A stretch of DNA of 64,000 nucleotides, taken from Adiantum capillus-veneris (taxonomy: Eukaryota; Streptophyta; Polypodiopsida; Polypodiales; Pteridaceae). Under the pieces are notes generated by a model. That model was not told the DNA's origin and ran no database searches. It saw nothing but the letters and a program-made list of their open reading frames with translations. Below, one piece after another: positions 22,369 through 34,225 of the stretch. The position numbers were made by a program, and so were the translations under genes. Location: contig CM043944.1 of NCBI GenBank assembly GCA_014529385.2, positions 90,501,384 through 90,565,383 on the forward strand. Reading direction: 5' to 3'. Positions within the stretch are counted from its first letter, which is position 1, and each line of letters opens with the position of its first letter.

Positions 22369-22854
22369 GGGCCCAAAAACACTCGGAGGATTGAGCTACT
22401 CAGATCCTAGGACCTCTCGAGGGACTCCCTGACTCTGGAAACACTACAACAAAAAAACGTGTTATCGACGCGGCCCGTCGCTATGCGCGTTGCTATCCGC
22501 GTCGCTGTGAAACCAGTCGCTATTAGCGATGCGCATAGCAATGCGGATAGCGACGCGCATAGCGACGACCATAGCAGAAAAAAAATTTCTTGGGCAGAGG
22601 GCAGGTAGCTTGGCCTGTGCCCAGTTAAAAGATGGACACAGCCACAGCCAGACTTCCTGCCCTCTACCCAAGAAAGCGAGCAGCACCAAAATATCAACCA
22701 TGCTCCCGCGCGCAGAAATTTCGGCAGAGTTCCCTTTGTTTTTACATAAACTTTTCAAAAAAAACCATATCATGTATACGCCTCTTACATGCTATCCATG
22801 TAGGATCTCACATGAGATTTAAGGCCAATGAAAGACAACCGTACCAACTGAAAA

Positions 22855-23095
22855 GCATAGCCATAACTTAAAAGCATAACCATAACGAACCATAACCATA
22901 ACTTAAAAGCATAACCATAACGAACCATAACCATAACTTAAAACCATAACCGGCTATAACCACTTTGATCAAAACCATAATGCAGATAACCATAACCATA
23001 AACAAAATTAACAATAACCATAAGTATAACCAGAAAGAAAAACAATAACTGTCTATACAATGACAATAACAATAATCATAACCATAAGGGAAACA
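22855..23095. repeat. Degenerate AACCAT/CATAAC minisatellite
   Basis: Repeated ACCATAACC(A/G)TAAC words with interruptions, including a duplicated CTTAAAAGCATAACCATAACG block. Confidence 0.8.
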
Positions 23096-23513
23096 ATAAA
23101 TGTCTGAACACTAATTGTTTGTACAAAAAAGAGACACAGAAGCGTGTCTGTGTCTCACAAAGCATATAGATGAAATCTGGTCCACTAATGATTAGGCGTC
23201 GCAACCTACACATAGGACAACTCACAAAATTAGTATTGATATTACTTCACATATACTGACTTAATTAAATCAACTCACACATATTAACGTCTCACCTCAA
23301 GCGATCAGCGAGACTGTAAGGCCTCCCAGTCTACAGGCTCTCTTGAAGCTTCAAAATCATTCAGTGCTTCATAGATACCTCTGCGATATCCATCTGACTC
23401 CTCCTCGTGTGATGGAGCTCGATGCATCGCAAGATTCTACATTTATACAAAAATCAAAGTAATAAGAATACATGATTCATCGCGTTTTCAAAAACGCCAT
23501 AGTTAAGATTGGA

Positions 23514-24160
23514 TTAGAAACTCACAAACTCATAGCGAAAGGTGTCGAAGCCTCCGCTGCCAAGATGAGATGTCCCCCTAGTCATCTGTCGTACCTGCGC
23601 GGCCTCACGCTGCTGTCTGAACCGCGTGGCCGTTATCCACTCATCCTTCCTGATCTGCAGCCACGTCTCGTGTGGGATGCCCGAAGGCTTCGGCGAGCCG
23701 GTCCTGAAAGCCTTCCGAGCTGCATCTCGTCGATGTTTGATGGTGTCCCGTGCAACACCCTTGATCCACCACGCCGAAACAACGGAAGAACCCGGAGCAG
23801 GCTGGTACTCTCTCAGGATGGTCTCCACTATGTAAGTGACTTTTTCCTTTTCTTGCTGATCCCAAGACGTTAGAATGCTGGTCGAAAACTGCAGCTCCAC
23901 TAGCTGGAGAATCCATTGTCGCATCTCAGTCCCGACTCTATCCATGTCAATAGAACCATCTCCCCGTACAGTATAGAGCTTGGAGGCACTAGGATCGTGT
24001 GCCCCCCAAGGTGTCCGAGGTGTGCCAAGAGGTGTGTCGAGAGGTGTGCCTGGGTAAGACGGGGGTCGTGAGCGAGGAGGGGTCGAAGCATGTGTGGACC
24101 CTCCTCCACAGCAACCACCACCTCCTCTGCCATACCTTCATCCATCTCATCTAATGTCAC
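23514..24160 (-). pseudogene. TnpA-like (Transposase_24 type) protein of nested CACTA
   Basis: The 23514-23945 ORF has the pattern of plant Ptta/En/Spm accessory transposases: a basic central part (WWIKGVARDTIKHRRDAARKAF), PHETWLQI, then a C-terminal H.GSGG motif (TSHLGSGGFDTF). It resembles the TnpA-like ORF at 26544-26897 in spacing of W, K/R and H.GSG. A Glu/Met-rich upstream ORF (23900-24160) probably supplies the N-terminus in another frame. TnpA proteins bind subterminal repeats and assist excision. It is probably broken by a frameshift at about 23945. Confidence 0.55.
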
Positions 24161-24209
24161 AGTAGTATGGACGTCGTCTGACTGACTTTACTCCAGGAGA
24201 TCTTGCCCT

Positions 24210-24777
24210 TCAAATACTTGTTTATTTCTTGGAGCAACCTACCACATTCTTGAATATATGCATTGGATCCAACAAATGGTTAATTAGTAGATCACCCCAG
24301 TACGGCAACATATGGAGAATGGACAAACCTTTCATTCCTGGAACAGGTTGCCCCTCATGTTGCTCCCATCGGCAAAGCCACTCTTGTACATGCATAGGAC
24401 GACATTCGACGTGACCAAGCTAGCCTTCGCGCAAGTGATGGCCATCTGGAAGATAACGGTGGTGGCCTTGATAAATTGTCTTTCGAAGAGAGGTAGAATA
24501 GCGCACATCCAAAGACTGCTTCCATCCGTGACTCTATATTGGTCGGACCTTCACGTATAATCTTTTTTCTCTCTCTCTCAGATGTAGGTGCTATGTCGTG
24601 GAAATCAATGCCCGTTCCGTAGGAGTCGTATCGCAGATTCTGTACGGTTTCTCTAGCAAACTCTCCGTACTTGTGCACATGCTCATTACATATCCTACGC
24701 TTGCGCAGGATTTGATACTTGCAGAGCGTGCACGAGCATGCAATCTTTTCCTCCATGTTAGTTGATGACGTTGCCAT
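24210..24777 (-). pseudogene. Internally deleted Tnp2 transposase remnant
   Basis: The N-terminus (MATSSTNMEEKIACSCTLCKY...ICNEHVHKYGEF) matches the transposase-associated zinc-ribbon-like domain preceding Tnp2. After an unrelated middle, the minus strand at 24340-24220 encodes LSILHMLPYWGDLL and LLDPMHIFKNV. This corresponds to SIFLSLPYWASLK and LLDPMHVFKNV in the Tnp2 gene of the surrounding unit (35340-35430). The first catalytic block and the C-terminal half are missing. Confidence 0.65.
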
Positions 24778-25014
24778 CTACAATGATTATGAATGTTGTT
24801 TTAATATATATATATATATATATACTCCTCACAATGTAAACTACCTCGCATTCTCTAGTCTTGCCCAATCTCGTCTTTATTGGTCAAAACCTATATGGGT
24901 AGACACATACGTGCACTCCAGGTGTACATGGCAATGCATGTAGCAAGCAAACCCCTTTGTCTCTTTTAGTTCCATAGTTTCTTCTCTGTCTACGTACCCT
25001 ATCTCTCGTTCTTT

Positions 25015-25066
25015 CTCTCTCGATCTCGCTCTCGCTATCTCTCTTTCTCTCTCGATCTCGCTCTCG

Positions 25067-25152
<86 letters not shown>

Positions 25153-25252
25153 CTCGCTCTCGCTCTCGCTATCTCTCTTTCTCTATTTTTCTATCTCTCT
25201 CTATTTCTCTATTTTCCTATTTCTCTGCCATAACTCCTGGAGCTCCACTTCC

Positions 25253-25334
<82 letters not shown>

Positions 25335-25340
25335 CTCTAC
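25015..25340. repeat. CT-rich microsatellites
   Basis: Two long (CT)n runs (about 25073-25150 and 25258-25332) embedded in a CTCTCGATCTCGCTCTCGCTAT higher-order repeat. Confidence 0.95.
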
Positions 25341-25736
25341 TTCCCTATCTCTCTAATGATCGAACAAGCGACTGATCTAGGGAGATCTAGACGCCCACGA
25401 CTGCGAAGGACTACACAACATCGACAGAGGCTGCATCAGAGGATTAGCTAGGTCACTTTGGCTCAACATGCACAACGTCCGGTCAGAGTACTGACCATGG
25501 AGGAGATCTACCTATCCCAACTAGCTCGTTTAGCTGTTTAGTCCACACCCAACAGTTTAGGATTCCATAATATTTTATTTTGTCATGTTCTTACTCTGAC
25601 TTTGTATCAGATCCATCACATTGTAACTTTCTTGTCTCATGTCTCATAGGTCACTTTGGCCTTTCGAAGACGTTAATATAACATTTCATTTCATTTCTCT
25701 CTTTAATTTTTTTTTCTTTAGTTTTAATTTCTTACA

Positions 25737-25739
<3 letters not shown>

Positions 25740-25805
<66 letters not shown>

Positions 25806-25823
25806 CTACACACACGCACACAC

Positions 25824-25863
<40 letters not shown>

Positions 25864-25878
25864 TACACACACACACAC

Positions 25879-25930
<52 letters not shown>

Positions 25931-25978
25931 TACACACACACACACACGATGTAGAGGTAGAGAGAGAGAGAGAGCAAG
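25740..25978. repeat. (CT)n and (AC)n tracts in triplicate
   Basis: Three successive (CT)n tracts, each followed by CCTACACACAC, then a GAGAGA run. Confidence 0.95.
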
Positions 25979-26543
25979 AGAGAGGGGTTGGGGAGGGTGG
26001 AGATGGACATAATACCTGCGCAGCAGGTTTCGGCCAAGACTTGAGCAGGCGAAAATGGCCCCTGCGCGCGGGTATCGCTTTTTTCTCCCAATTTTTTTGG
26101 CGTCGATATACTCGTGGCAAATAAAGCCTTTCCACACGTATATCGACGCACATTGCGATGTGTATAGCGACGCCCGCTAATGTCGTCGATATACGCGTGG
26201 AAAGGCATGGCCGTCAATATAGGCGCGTCGATATCTTCATTTAGTGTTGTAGTGAAAAGAAAAAAACAACAAAACCTTTAATTAATACAAATGGATACAT
26301 AATTCTGCATACACTCATTTTAAAAAAAAGTTCACACTTACAGGCTGTAGTGTACGACATGCATTTTCAAATTCTTCGCGATTGATTTTGTTGTTTTCAT
26401 ACAGCCAGCACCATGTCTGATATTCGGAGTGGCTCTCTCTGTATCTCTGGATCTCTCGGCTTGGGTAGGTCATAGTAATATTTTGCTATATATCAATTAA
26501 AAACTATCAAAAACCTAACCTTTTTACCACAAATTAAATCAAT

Positions 26544-27676
26544 TCAAATGAAAATACGCGCACTCACAAATTTATCTTTCCATGCTGCTTTTTCGCCCGA
26601 GCCGTAATGCGTGGGCGTTTGCTGCACCCTCGCCTCCACCTTCCGAGTGTGCGTCCTAGCACCTGCCGCTCTCTCGTCCTCCAGCTCTCCATGGGCTTTC
26701 TCCCACTCCTCATCGTGAACATTTCCAAGGCGATAGTTGCGACCCTCAGATTCAAATGTTCGCTTTGCCGCCCTCCGCACACTGGACTTCTTATTTTTCA
26801 AGAAATTCTTGACGTACTCCTCGAGCCACTGCCTAGAGAACTCTTCCACTTTCGGATTAGGGAACCGCATGAGCATTGTCGTGTGAATGTATGTCAAGTC
26901 GACTGGGTCGTGATCTTTGAAAGATTTAAAGCAATCTTGGTATGTCGAGTGGATCAGCTAGTTAAGGTGCCCTCAAAATGTCCTCCCCAAAGAGGAACCT
27001 AGATCCACCTCCCCCCCTCGATGTATAAAATAGTAGTAGCCATGAGCGTCCGGGGCGGGCGCATCACGGTCCTCATCCTCATGTGGAGCTCCAAGGGGTG
27101 AGCGAGGAGGTCGGGGTGTAAGAGGAGGTGAATCTGTAGCACTGTCCCCTCCACCACCAAAGCAGCACGAGCCACTACCTCGACGAGAACGTAAGCCACC
27201 ACTACAGAAAGAGCGTTGTCCACCTGAAGAGCGTTGGCCCGAGCCCGAACCGTTGGGTGGTGTAGGCGACGGATAACTCGACAGTGTGGGCGTGGATCGC
27301 TGCGAATGCAAGGTGGAGGGAGGTGCGGGTGACGGGAAAGTCGAGGATAAGGTGGAGGGAGGTGCTGTGGGAGGCACACTCTGCACGATCGGAGTGTCCG
27401 CGCCCGGTGTCGCAAGTGGTGAGAGCCCATAGGCAGCCAACTGTGCGGGTGTGTACCACCCTAGAAGACTCTGCTGCGAGGATAGCCACTCTCCCTGGGC
27501 GCGGTATGCCCTCTCGAAGTCGGGATCGTGTACTGCATCTTGGAACAATTGAAAGCCGATTGTGGCTGGTGGGAGGAAGACTGCGAGTAGTAAGCATCAC
27601 AAGCGTCCTCGTAAGAGAGGTCGTCGACGAGAAAGTCCTCTATGGTTCGATAGCTGGCCGTGGAAGAGGATGCCAT
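26544..27676 (-). pseudogene. TnpA-like gene of the 36-kb unit
   Basis: It starts at ATG 27676 (MASSSTASYRTIEDFLVDDLSYEDACDAYY). A one-base shift near 27555 leads into the 26973-27548 frame (DPDFERAYRAQGEWLSSQQ, then a Pro/Ser/Thr-rich and Gly/Ser/Arg-rich region). The 26544-26897 frame follows with RFPNPKVEEFSRQWLEEYVKNFLKNKKSSVRRAAKRTF, DEEWEKAHGE and THYGSGEKAAW. The last part fits the Transposase_24 pattern and resembles the nested CACTA's version. It lies head to head with Tnp2, sharing a palindrome-rich intergenic region. The frame breaks may be introns or mutations. Confidence 0.5.
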
Positions 27677-27816
27677 ATCCTACAATTTCACAAAAAAAAG
27701 GGACCTTAATTAACATTGGATTCTAGTCAAAGTGAGATTCTTTATTGCATAGGATTCCTTTTATCTCATATTTAAGAAATGGTTTGTGTGCTTATTTTTT
27801 TTGCATCCATTTAGAG

Positions 27817-28924
27817 TGTGTGTGTGTGTGTGTGCGTGCTTCTAATTAATCTATTGTGTGTGTGCATTAGTGTGTGGCAAAGAAATTAATCTAGTGTGTG
27901 TGTGTTGGACCTTAATCTACCGTTGGGCTTCTCGGTGACCATTGGGGTCTCAATCCACATCATCGCACACCCACATGGAGGTATGTTTTGGTATGTTTGT
28001 AATGCATGCACACTAATGCTTTCATTAGTGTGTTCTTGGGCAAGCATTAGTGTGAAAACACACTAATCCATGTCCAAGCACACACTAATGCAAGCGTTAG
28101 TGTGTGTTTGTAACGCATGCACACACTAATGCTTGCATTAGTGTGTGCTTATGCACAAATTAGTGTGTGAAAACACACCAATGCATGCACACACACACTA
28201 ATGCAAGCATTAATGTGTGTTTGTAACGTATGCACACACTAATGCTCGCATTAGTGTGTGTGTGTGTGTGTGTGCATGCATTAGTGTGTTTTCACATACT
28301 AATTAGTGCACAAGCACACACTAATGCTTGCATTAGTGTGTGCAATTTTTTCACACACCAATGCTCACAATAGTGTGTGTTTGTGCATGCATTAGTGTGT
28401 AGACACACTAATTTGTGCACAAGCACACACTAATGCAAGCATTAGTGTGTGCTAGAGAGGTATGCACACACTAACACTTGCATTAGTGTGTACTTGGGCA
28501 CAAATGAATGTGTGGAAATACACTAATGCATTATACACACACACAATAATGCTTGTAACGCATGCACACACTAATGCGGGCATTAGTGTGTGATTGTGCA
28601 CAAAATCGTGTGTAAAAACACATTAATTTGTGCACAATCACACACTAATGCAAGCATTAGTGTGTGTGTATAATGCATGCACACACTAATGCTCACATTA
28701 GGGTATGCTTGTGCATGAATTAGTGTGTAAACACACTAATGCAAGCATTAGTGTGTGCTTGTAGCGCATGCACGCACTAATGTGGGCATTAGCGTGTGAT
28801 TGTGCACAAAATAGTGTGTGAAAACGCAATAATTTGTGCACAATCACACACTAATGCAAGCATTAGTGTGTGTATAATGCATGCACACACTAATGTTTGC
28901 ATTAGTGTGTGATTGTGCACAAAA

Positions 28925-28926
<2 letters not shown>
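27817..28926. repeat. Array of CACACACTAATGC / GCATTAGTGTGTG inverted repeats
   Basis: Dozens of copies of ATTAGTGTG and its complement, mostly paired as near-perfect palindromes with arms CACACACTAATGC and GCATTAGTGTGTG around 0-3 bases, separated by TTTGTAACGCATG-like linkers. Dense from about 28000. It lies between the divergent TnpA-like and Tnp2 genes. Confidence 0.85.
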
Positions 28927-28970
<44 letters not shown>

Positions 28971-29036
28971 AATGTGTGTGTGCATGTGTGTGTATGCATT
29001 GTGTGTGTGTGCATGTGTTTGTGTGTATGTGTGTGT
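28927..29036. repeat. (GT)n microsatellite
   Basis: Pure GT run (28927-28968) followed by interrupted GT/GCATGT repeats. Confidence 0.95.
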
Positions 29037-29276
29037 AGAAGAACGAGAAGAAAGAGAGAGAGTTCGAGCACTTACAGTCATGACCTCGATCGCTTGGATA
29101 TGGTGGGGATGGAGATGAACAGAGTAATAGAGCTTGGAGATGGAGAGGGAGAAGGAGAGAGAGCTTGGAGATGGAGAGGGAAACAAGTCCGCGCAGAGAA
29201 GGAGCTCATTTTTGAAATTTTGGCACTCGCGGGGGCATGTAGGTGCCCCCTTTATATAAAAAACTTTGCTGTAAAT

Positions 29277-29321
29277 TTTACCGCATCTTTTCCCACGCGT
29301 ATTACCGTGTGTATTACCGCG
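29277..29321. promoter_or_regulatory. ATTACCGC cluster upstream of Tnp2
   Basis: TTTACCGC at 29277, ATTACCGT at 29301 and ATTACCGC at 29313, about 160-200 bp before the first Tnp2 coding exon. The same motif lies at both ends of the unit, so the gene's promoter may be bound by the same protein as the ends. In maize Spm, TNPA binds near the promoter; applying that here is inference. Confidence 0.55.
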
Positions 29322-29477
29322 AAAAGCTCTGATGAGACATTAAGGTTACGCCGACTGGATGACCTCTTCTACCCACCTCTTTACCTTACAATCCCCTCTA
29401 TCTTTAATGAGTGGCAGTCATGTCAGTACCAACATTCTTGATTCTTCTTTTTCTTATTTTATTTTTTCTTATTTAGT

Positions 29478-30283
29478 GTGTGGTCGTGCGTACAGGTCGA
29501 TTGGGATGACATGGGTCCGCCGGTTGGCACGGAACGAACTCGATGGTTGAGCGAGCGACTACCATGTCCATGTACGCGATGTAAGCGTGCGATTGCACGG
29601 CTTTGGCGTATATGCTTGGCTCACGTGGATGATTATGGACTATGGGACGATCCGAGAAAACGTGCTCGAATGGAAACTAGCGATCTAAGGGTTTTGGCAT
29701 CCATTGATGTCACTCCCCATTGGAGTGTGATCGGGGGCGGAGGCGGGAGGAGGACAAAAGAGAGATTGTGCCACGAAGCAATCACGGGAGGGGGGTCACA
29801 CCCGCCATCCAATGTGGGTGGGTCCACACGAGCGCATGCGCATCCTACATCCACCACATATGGGAATCTCCCCACCACCCCGCCCCACATGGAGATGGAG
29901 GAAGATCATTTGCACAATATGGTTGAGGATCTTCTTGCACGTGAGGCAGCGAATGAGTGTGAGCCTGAGTGTGCATGTGAAGAAGCCGCCCAAAAAACCA
30001 AAGATTCATTGCTAGAGGCAGCACACACCACTCTTTACGAGGGATGCTCCTACTCCATATTACAAGCGTCTCTTGAGATCTTGAAAACTCAAGCAATGTT
30101 TGGATGGACCAATGCAGGGGTCGATGCACTATTGAGGTACGTTTAAGTGTAATAAGTATTAGTTGTGAGTTTTTTTCGTGGTTATATGCAATAACGAGTG
30201 TTCTTTAATTATGTCATAGGCTATTAGGCAAGATGATGCCTAAAGGCAATCATCTTCCAGAAAATCGAAGGAAGGCACGATAG
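29478..30283 (+). pseudogene. Tnp2 transposase, N-terminal exons
   Basis: Exon 1 (to 30136, donor G|GTACG) encodes the transposase-associated domain: LSERLPCPCTRCKRAIARLWRICLAHV, CPC..C and downstream HV as in the family. The Met at 29508 (MGPPVGTERTRW) is a more likely start than the ORF start at 29478. Exon 2 begins at 30220 after TCATAG and encodes LLGKMMPKGNHLPENRRKAR, the usual LLP.GN.LP block before the catalytic domain. A TAG at 30281 follows at once, so this copy is either mutated there or has an exon end I cannot place. Confidence 0.75.
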
Positions 30284-30567
30284 GTGGTGAGAGAGTCTTA
30301 CTATACATCGAGCGACAAAATCCAATCAAACCAAAATCCGAGCGAATGTTTATACGGCATGGGCCCATCTTGTCCTATGTGGTGCGGTGTAGGCAATTGC
30401 TCCCAAAGAAAAAATGGGGAGGAGCTTGGCTTTATTAAAACCAGGAAAATCTACACAAGTTTTAGTGTAATTACTGGCAAAAGCTTCAAATTTTAACCTA
30501 AAAATCGTTAAAAATTCAAGTTTGTCCTTATTTACACCGGTTAGGGAAAATGTATTTTTCTAGTCCT

Positions 30568-30570
<3 letters not shown>

Positions 30571-30649
<79 letters not shown>

Positions 30650-30675
30650 TCTTCTTCTTCTTCTTCTTCTTCTTT
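30571..30675. repeat. (CT)n(CTT)n microsatellite
   Basis: A (CT)n run of about 76 bp followed by (CTT)n. Confidence 0.95.
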
Positions 30676-32251
30676 AGTATAAAAAGAATCTTCTTCAAAG
30701 GGTGTGTGTCAACGCGCACACGTAGACCTTTTGAGGGAGATTAAAAAAAAGAAAAAACCTTTTGAGTGCCCCCCTGTACGCAGCTACTCCTCCCCCTCCA
30801 TGCCTTTTCACCTACGTCTTCGTCCCTCGCCGTCCACCTTGCCATGCTCAGACCCACCCACCTTGTCTAGCTCCTCTTGATATGCATTCATTTACCACAT
30901 GCTGGCACTACTTGTTCCATTACACACACACACACACACACACATGATATCAAAGCAAAAAACTAGAGACATACTCCTTTTGGATGCCCTCCATGGTACC
31001 AGGAGACACCACCACAATTTTCATGTTTTGCAAAGCACCATTGCACAGATCATAGTTTACACGCATCAAAGATTGGACTCCTTGCGCATGTCGCCATTAG
31101 AAGCATGCTCTTGCCTGGAACTGCACAATTGTGCTCCCTCCCCACCTCACATTTCCCTTTGTCTTTTCCTCTATCTTTGCCCTTGCAAGCCACACTGAGC
31201 AAAACCATCACCTCCCCTTTTTGTCATACTTTGTGCAGCTTGTCTACTGCCGCATCAAGCCCTCCCAAACCTGGCTTTGTCCCCTGCCTTAGCTGACTGG
31301 CCCTGCTACGATCAATAGTGCTTCAATAACCCAACAAATGGACAATTCCCACAAAGACGTAGATAGATAGTTAGATAGAGATAGAGAGAGAGAGAGATAG
31401 AGAGACTCTGTGCAATATCTACCACACATCCCCACCACAACTCAAGGGACTCAATTTGTATTCTCATCCCTTGTTCAATATGTGCTCCTTGTGCTCGGCA
31501 TGGTCCTGCTACTCCTTACTAGCGAGTGAGACAATAAGAGAGAGAGAGAGAGAGAGAGACAAAAGCAATGATGACCCCGTAGCATCCCATTTCCTTAACT
31601 CCCTCTCAGCCCCCCATCTTACGCTCATCTATTTGCCAAACTGTCTTATCTCTCTGGCATCGGATCCATCGTCTCGCTCCAACTTTCTTCCTTGCGTACG
31701 CGAGAAAAGTTTTTGCCTCAAAAAAAGACCTAACTGCGAGCAAAGCGAACAAAAAAAATCCCCAAACAATCTCTCTTTTTCTCTCTCCTCCATGGGCCTT
31801 CCTCTCTCTTTTTTACTCAAAAGTTCCCACTCTAGTCCTTTCCCTTTAGTTCTCCAAATAGCATCATCAAAACAATTGAATCCAAAATTGTTGGCACCTA
31901 CTGACACGAAATCTCACCATATTCCTTCAGTTGCATGAGACAAAAATGCCCATGAAGGCACCGCTCTTCGAACTGAAGACCTCAAAACGAGATTGTAATC
32001 ATTGGCTTGAGCCGGATCACTGCCGCAACAGGCTCTATGTCGAGCACATGACAGACTGCATATAAAAAAAACATCGTCGTTCCAACCTAACGCGTTCACC
32101 ACTTGTCATCTTCAACTCGCAGCTTGCCCACGATATTTCCCTTTCACTTTGTCTTTTATGCACCTTTGCCTTTCATTTACATTTTCCAAACGGTATCTGC
32201 TGAGATACTCACTTGAAAGATATGGGTTCTCCCCTATTCACATTTTATTAA

Positions 32252-33206
32252 CATTACAAAAACATTGAGTTTTTTGCAGATCCTTTAGGAGGCTCCCTTT
32301 TTAAAAAAAAAATGTGAGTAGGTTTAGGAGGCTCCCTTAAAAAAATCAAAAAACTCAAATGTTTTTTTTTTTTGATACTAAGGTAGGGCTGTGAGGAGCG
32401 GATGTGCTTTGTAGCTACGGCCTGTGAGACGAGCATAAACGGAGGCCTCCAAAGTGAGTCTACAACAAGGCGGTTGGGGGTCATGTCGAGTTGGGCATCT
32501 CATAGCCGATGGGAAAGGGTGAGATTATGAGGGACTAGGCAAACTTCAGGTGTGAGTTTCTTGCAGTTCCTCCCTTGTCTATTTTACATGCCTCGTCCCG
32601 TGCCTCCTTATTTTTTGCTTCCTGGGAGAGGCTACCCTCCCACCCCTCCTTGGGGGGAAAGATGGACAGCCAATTTCAGGTGCTGGTTCTGTTGCGTCAA
32701 TCGACAAGAGCGGGGCAATTAGAAAACGCCCTTCTTTTGGTGGCACTGACTGGCGCAACAATGCTTGTCTCTTAGGTTGGTGTTTGGCTCACCAAGAATA
32801 GCTTGCATGTTTTTAGGTGGTCGGTTCTTTGGTGGATTTGTGGTTCGAGGAGTTGCTATGCTTCCTTCAAATTTTTTGGAATGCTAATCGAGGCAACAGA
32901 TGATTGGTGGAAGTGGTTTCTCGTTGGAGGCACCTCACAAAGCATCTCGACGATGGGGACTATGGGCCTCGATATTTTTAGGTTCAATCTATGTGTCGAG
33001 GATAGCCGCCCTTGTTTGACCATCTATGGTTGTATTGTTGTACTGACCAATGGTCTGTATGGTGTTGGTCTGGTTTTGCCTCTCTGATGCCATGGCTCTT
33101 GTTGAGCATGGCCATGTAATTCTTTTTGGATATCTAGTATATCTATAACTCACTATTGTGAGTACTACAAAAAAAAAAAAAAAAAAAACTCAATGCTTTT
33201 GTAGTG
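32252..33206. mobile_element. Small non-autonomous CACTA-like element
   Basis: The left end CATTACAAAAACATTGAG and the right end (reverse complement CACTACAAAAGCATTGAG) match at 16 of 18 positions, followed by T runs. AA flanks both sides, so a 2-bp duplication is possible; a 3-bp one does not match. No transposase is encoded. The 24-base A run near 33165 is inside the right end and so is not a retroposon tail. Confidence 0.55.
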
Positions 33207-33869
33207 AATAAAACGTGAGTAGAGTCTTCAAGAGGGTTTGTGAGAACTACGCAGGGTTGATGTTTGCTCTACTTGCAAGAATGCTTAGAGCAAGGAGGCT
33301 AAGGGAGCCTCTTTGGGAGGGAGTGGACCCCACATTGCGTAATAGCTTAGCTAATGGAGACGCCGCAAAGATGGCTCAGTCAGAGGATGAGGAGATCAGC
33401 CCGGAGGGGGACGCCCAACTGCTCCTCTCTCGGTTCCGCCTGTTTGGTACCCCTCCACTCAATTTTTTTGCACGGAGCAGCCATCCTACCCCACTCTATT
33501 TGGAGAGGAAATTGATGCCCCAAAATATTGCAATGCTCCTTAGGTGGGAGTCGGGCTCATGGCAGGGGAGGCCCCATTGTGGCAACCGAGAGCCACATTC
33601 AAAGGGGAGAATGCCCTCAATGGCTTAATGTTGTGTTGTCTTTTGGTTTGGCTTCGGAGATGTACTACGGCTTGTGTGGTCTATTGAGGCATATGAGGCT
33701 ATGCTTGAGGATGGGTTGGTTGGTGTTGGATCTTAGCTTGAAGATGGAGGTGGCACTACTAGATGTGGATGTGGTGGTGGACACACAACCTTGCTAAAAT
33801 GAGCAAGGTTGTTTTGTGTGGAGGGTACATCACATGAATTGCCATAGAGTCATCAAAGACGTACTGCAC

Positions 33870-33871
<2 letters not shown>

Positions 33872-33951
<80 letters not shown>
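33872..33951. repeat. (GT)n(GA)n microsatellite
   Basis: A GT run passes directly into a GA run. Confidence 0.95.
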
Positions 33952-33952
<1 letters not shown>

Positions 33953-34225
33953 CTTTTCGCATGCAAACAGAGGGTCTGGACTCTAGAGTCTTTGTTTATT
34001 GCATGCATGATGAGAGAGGGGGGGGGGACTAATAAAAGTTGGGAACAAAATATTAATGGATTTTATTAAGATTCTCTCTTTTAAGAAACACGAGGAGACA
34101 AGCATGCAGCAGTTGATGCAACACTAACTTCTTGCCTACAGTTGACCTTCGATATTGTCTTTTGGGATCTTAGTAGATTCCTCATAAAAGCTAAATAAAA
34201 TTCAATAGGATACTGATAGTGAAGA

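Larger units (their letters stand above)
22442..26254. mobile_element. Nested CACTA (En/Spm) transposon, internally deleted
   Basis: It starts CACTACAACA (22442-22451) and ends with the reverse complement (26245-26254), with AAA on both outer sides as target duplication. Subterminal repeats built on ATCGACGCG and GTCGCTATGCGC occur at both ends. Inside are a TnpA-like ORF and a Tnp2 remnant on the minus strand, a degenerate minisatellite and long CT/CA tracts. It sits inside the left arm of the 36-kb unit. Its Tnp2 remnant lacks most catalytic parts, so it would depend on transposase supplied elsewhere. Confidence 0.85.
30284..34225. other. Large intron or insertion-filled gap in Tnp2
   Basis: About 4 kb separates the exon ending in NRRKAR from the exon resuming at KVRSEFGIP. 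It holds a long (CT)n(CTT)n tract, short GA tracts, a 955-bp CACTA-like element (32252-33206) and a (GT)n(GA)n tract. I find no conserved coding sequence in it. Confidence 0.6.

Noticed and set aside
22855-23095. Telomere-like repeat (AACCAT)
   Set aside because: The plant telomere repeat is CCCTAAA; this is an irregular minisatellite.
23514-23873. 133-codon plus-strand ORF (23472-23873)
   Set aside because: Overlaps the TnpA-like minus-strand ORF in antisense and has no motif of its own.
27817-28926. Possible CRISPR-like array (repeated palindromes with spacers)
   Set aside because: Repeats are degenerate, linkers are themselves repeated, and the context is a plant transposon.
33160-33190. 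A-run as the tail of a retroposon (SINE or LINE)
   Set aside because: It lies just inside a CACTACAAAA-type inverted end matching 32252, so it is better explained as part of a small CACTA-like element.
33215-33797. 137- and 89-codon plus-strand ORFs in the Tnp2 gap
   Set aside because: No recognised motif, no splice continuity with Tnp2 and overlapping frames; insufficient support for a gene.
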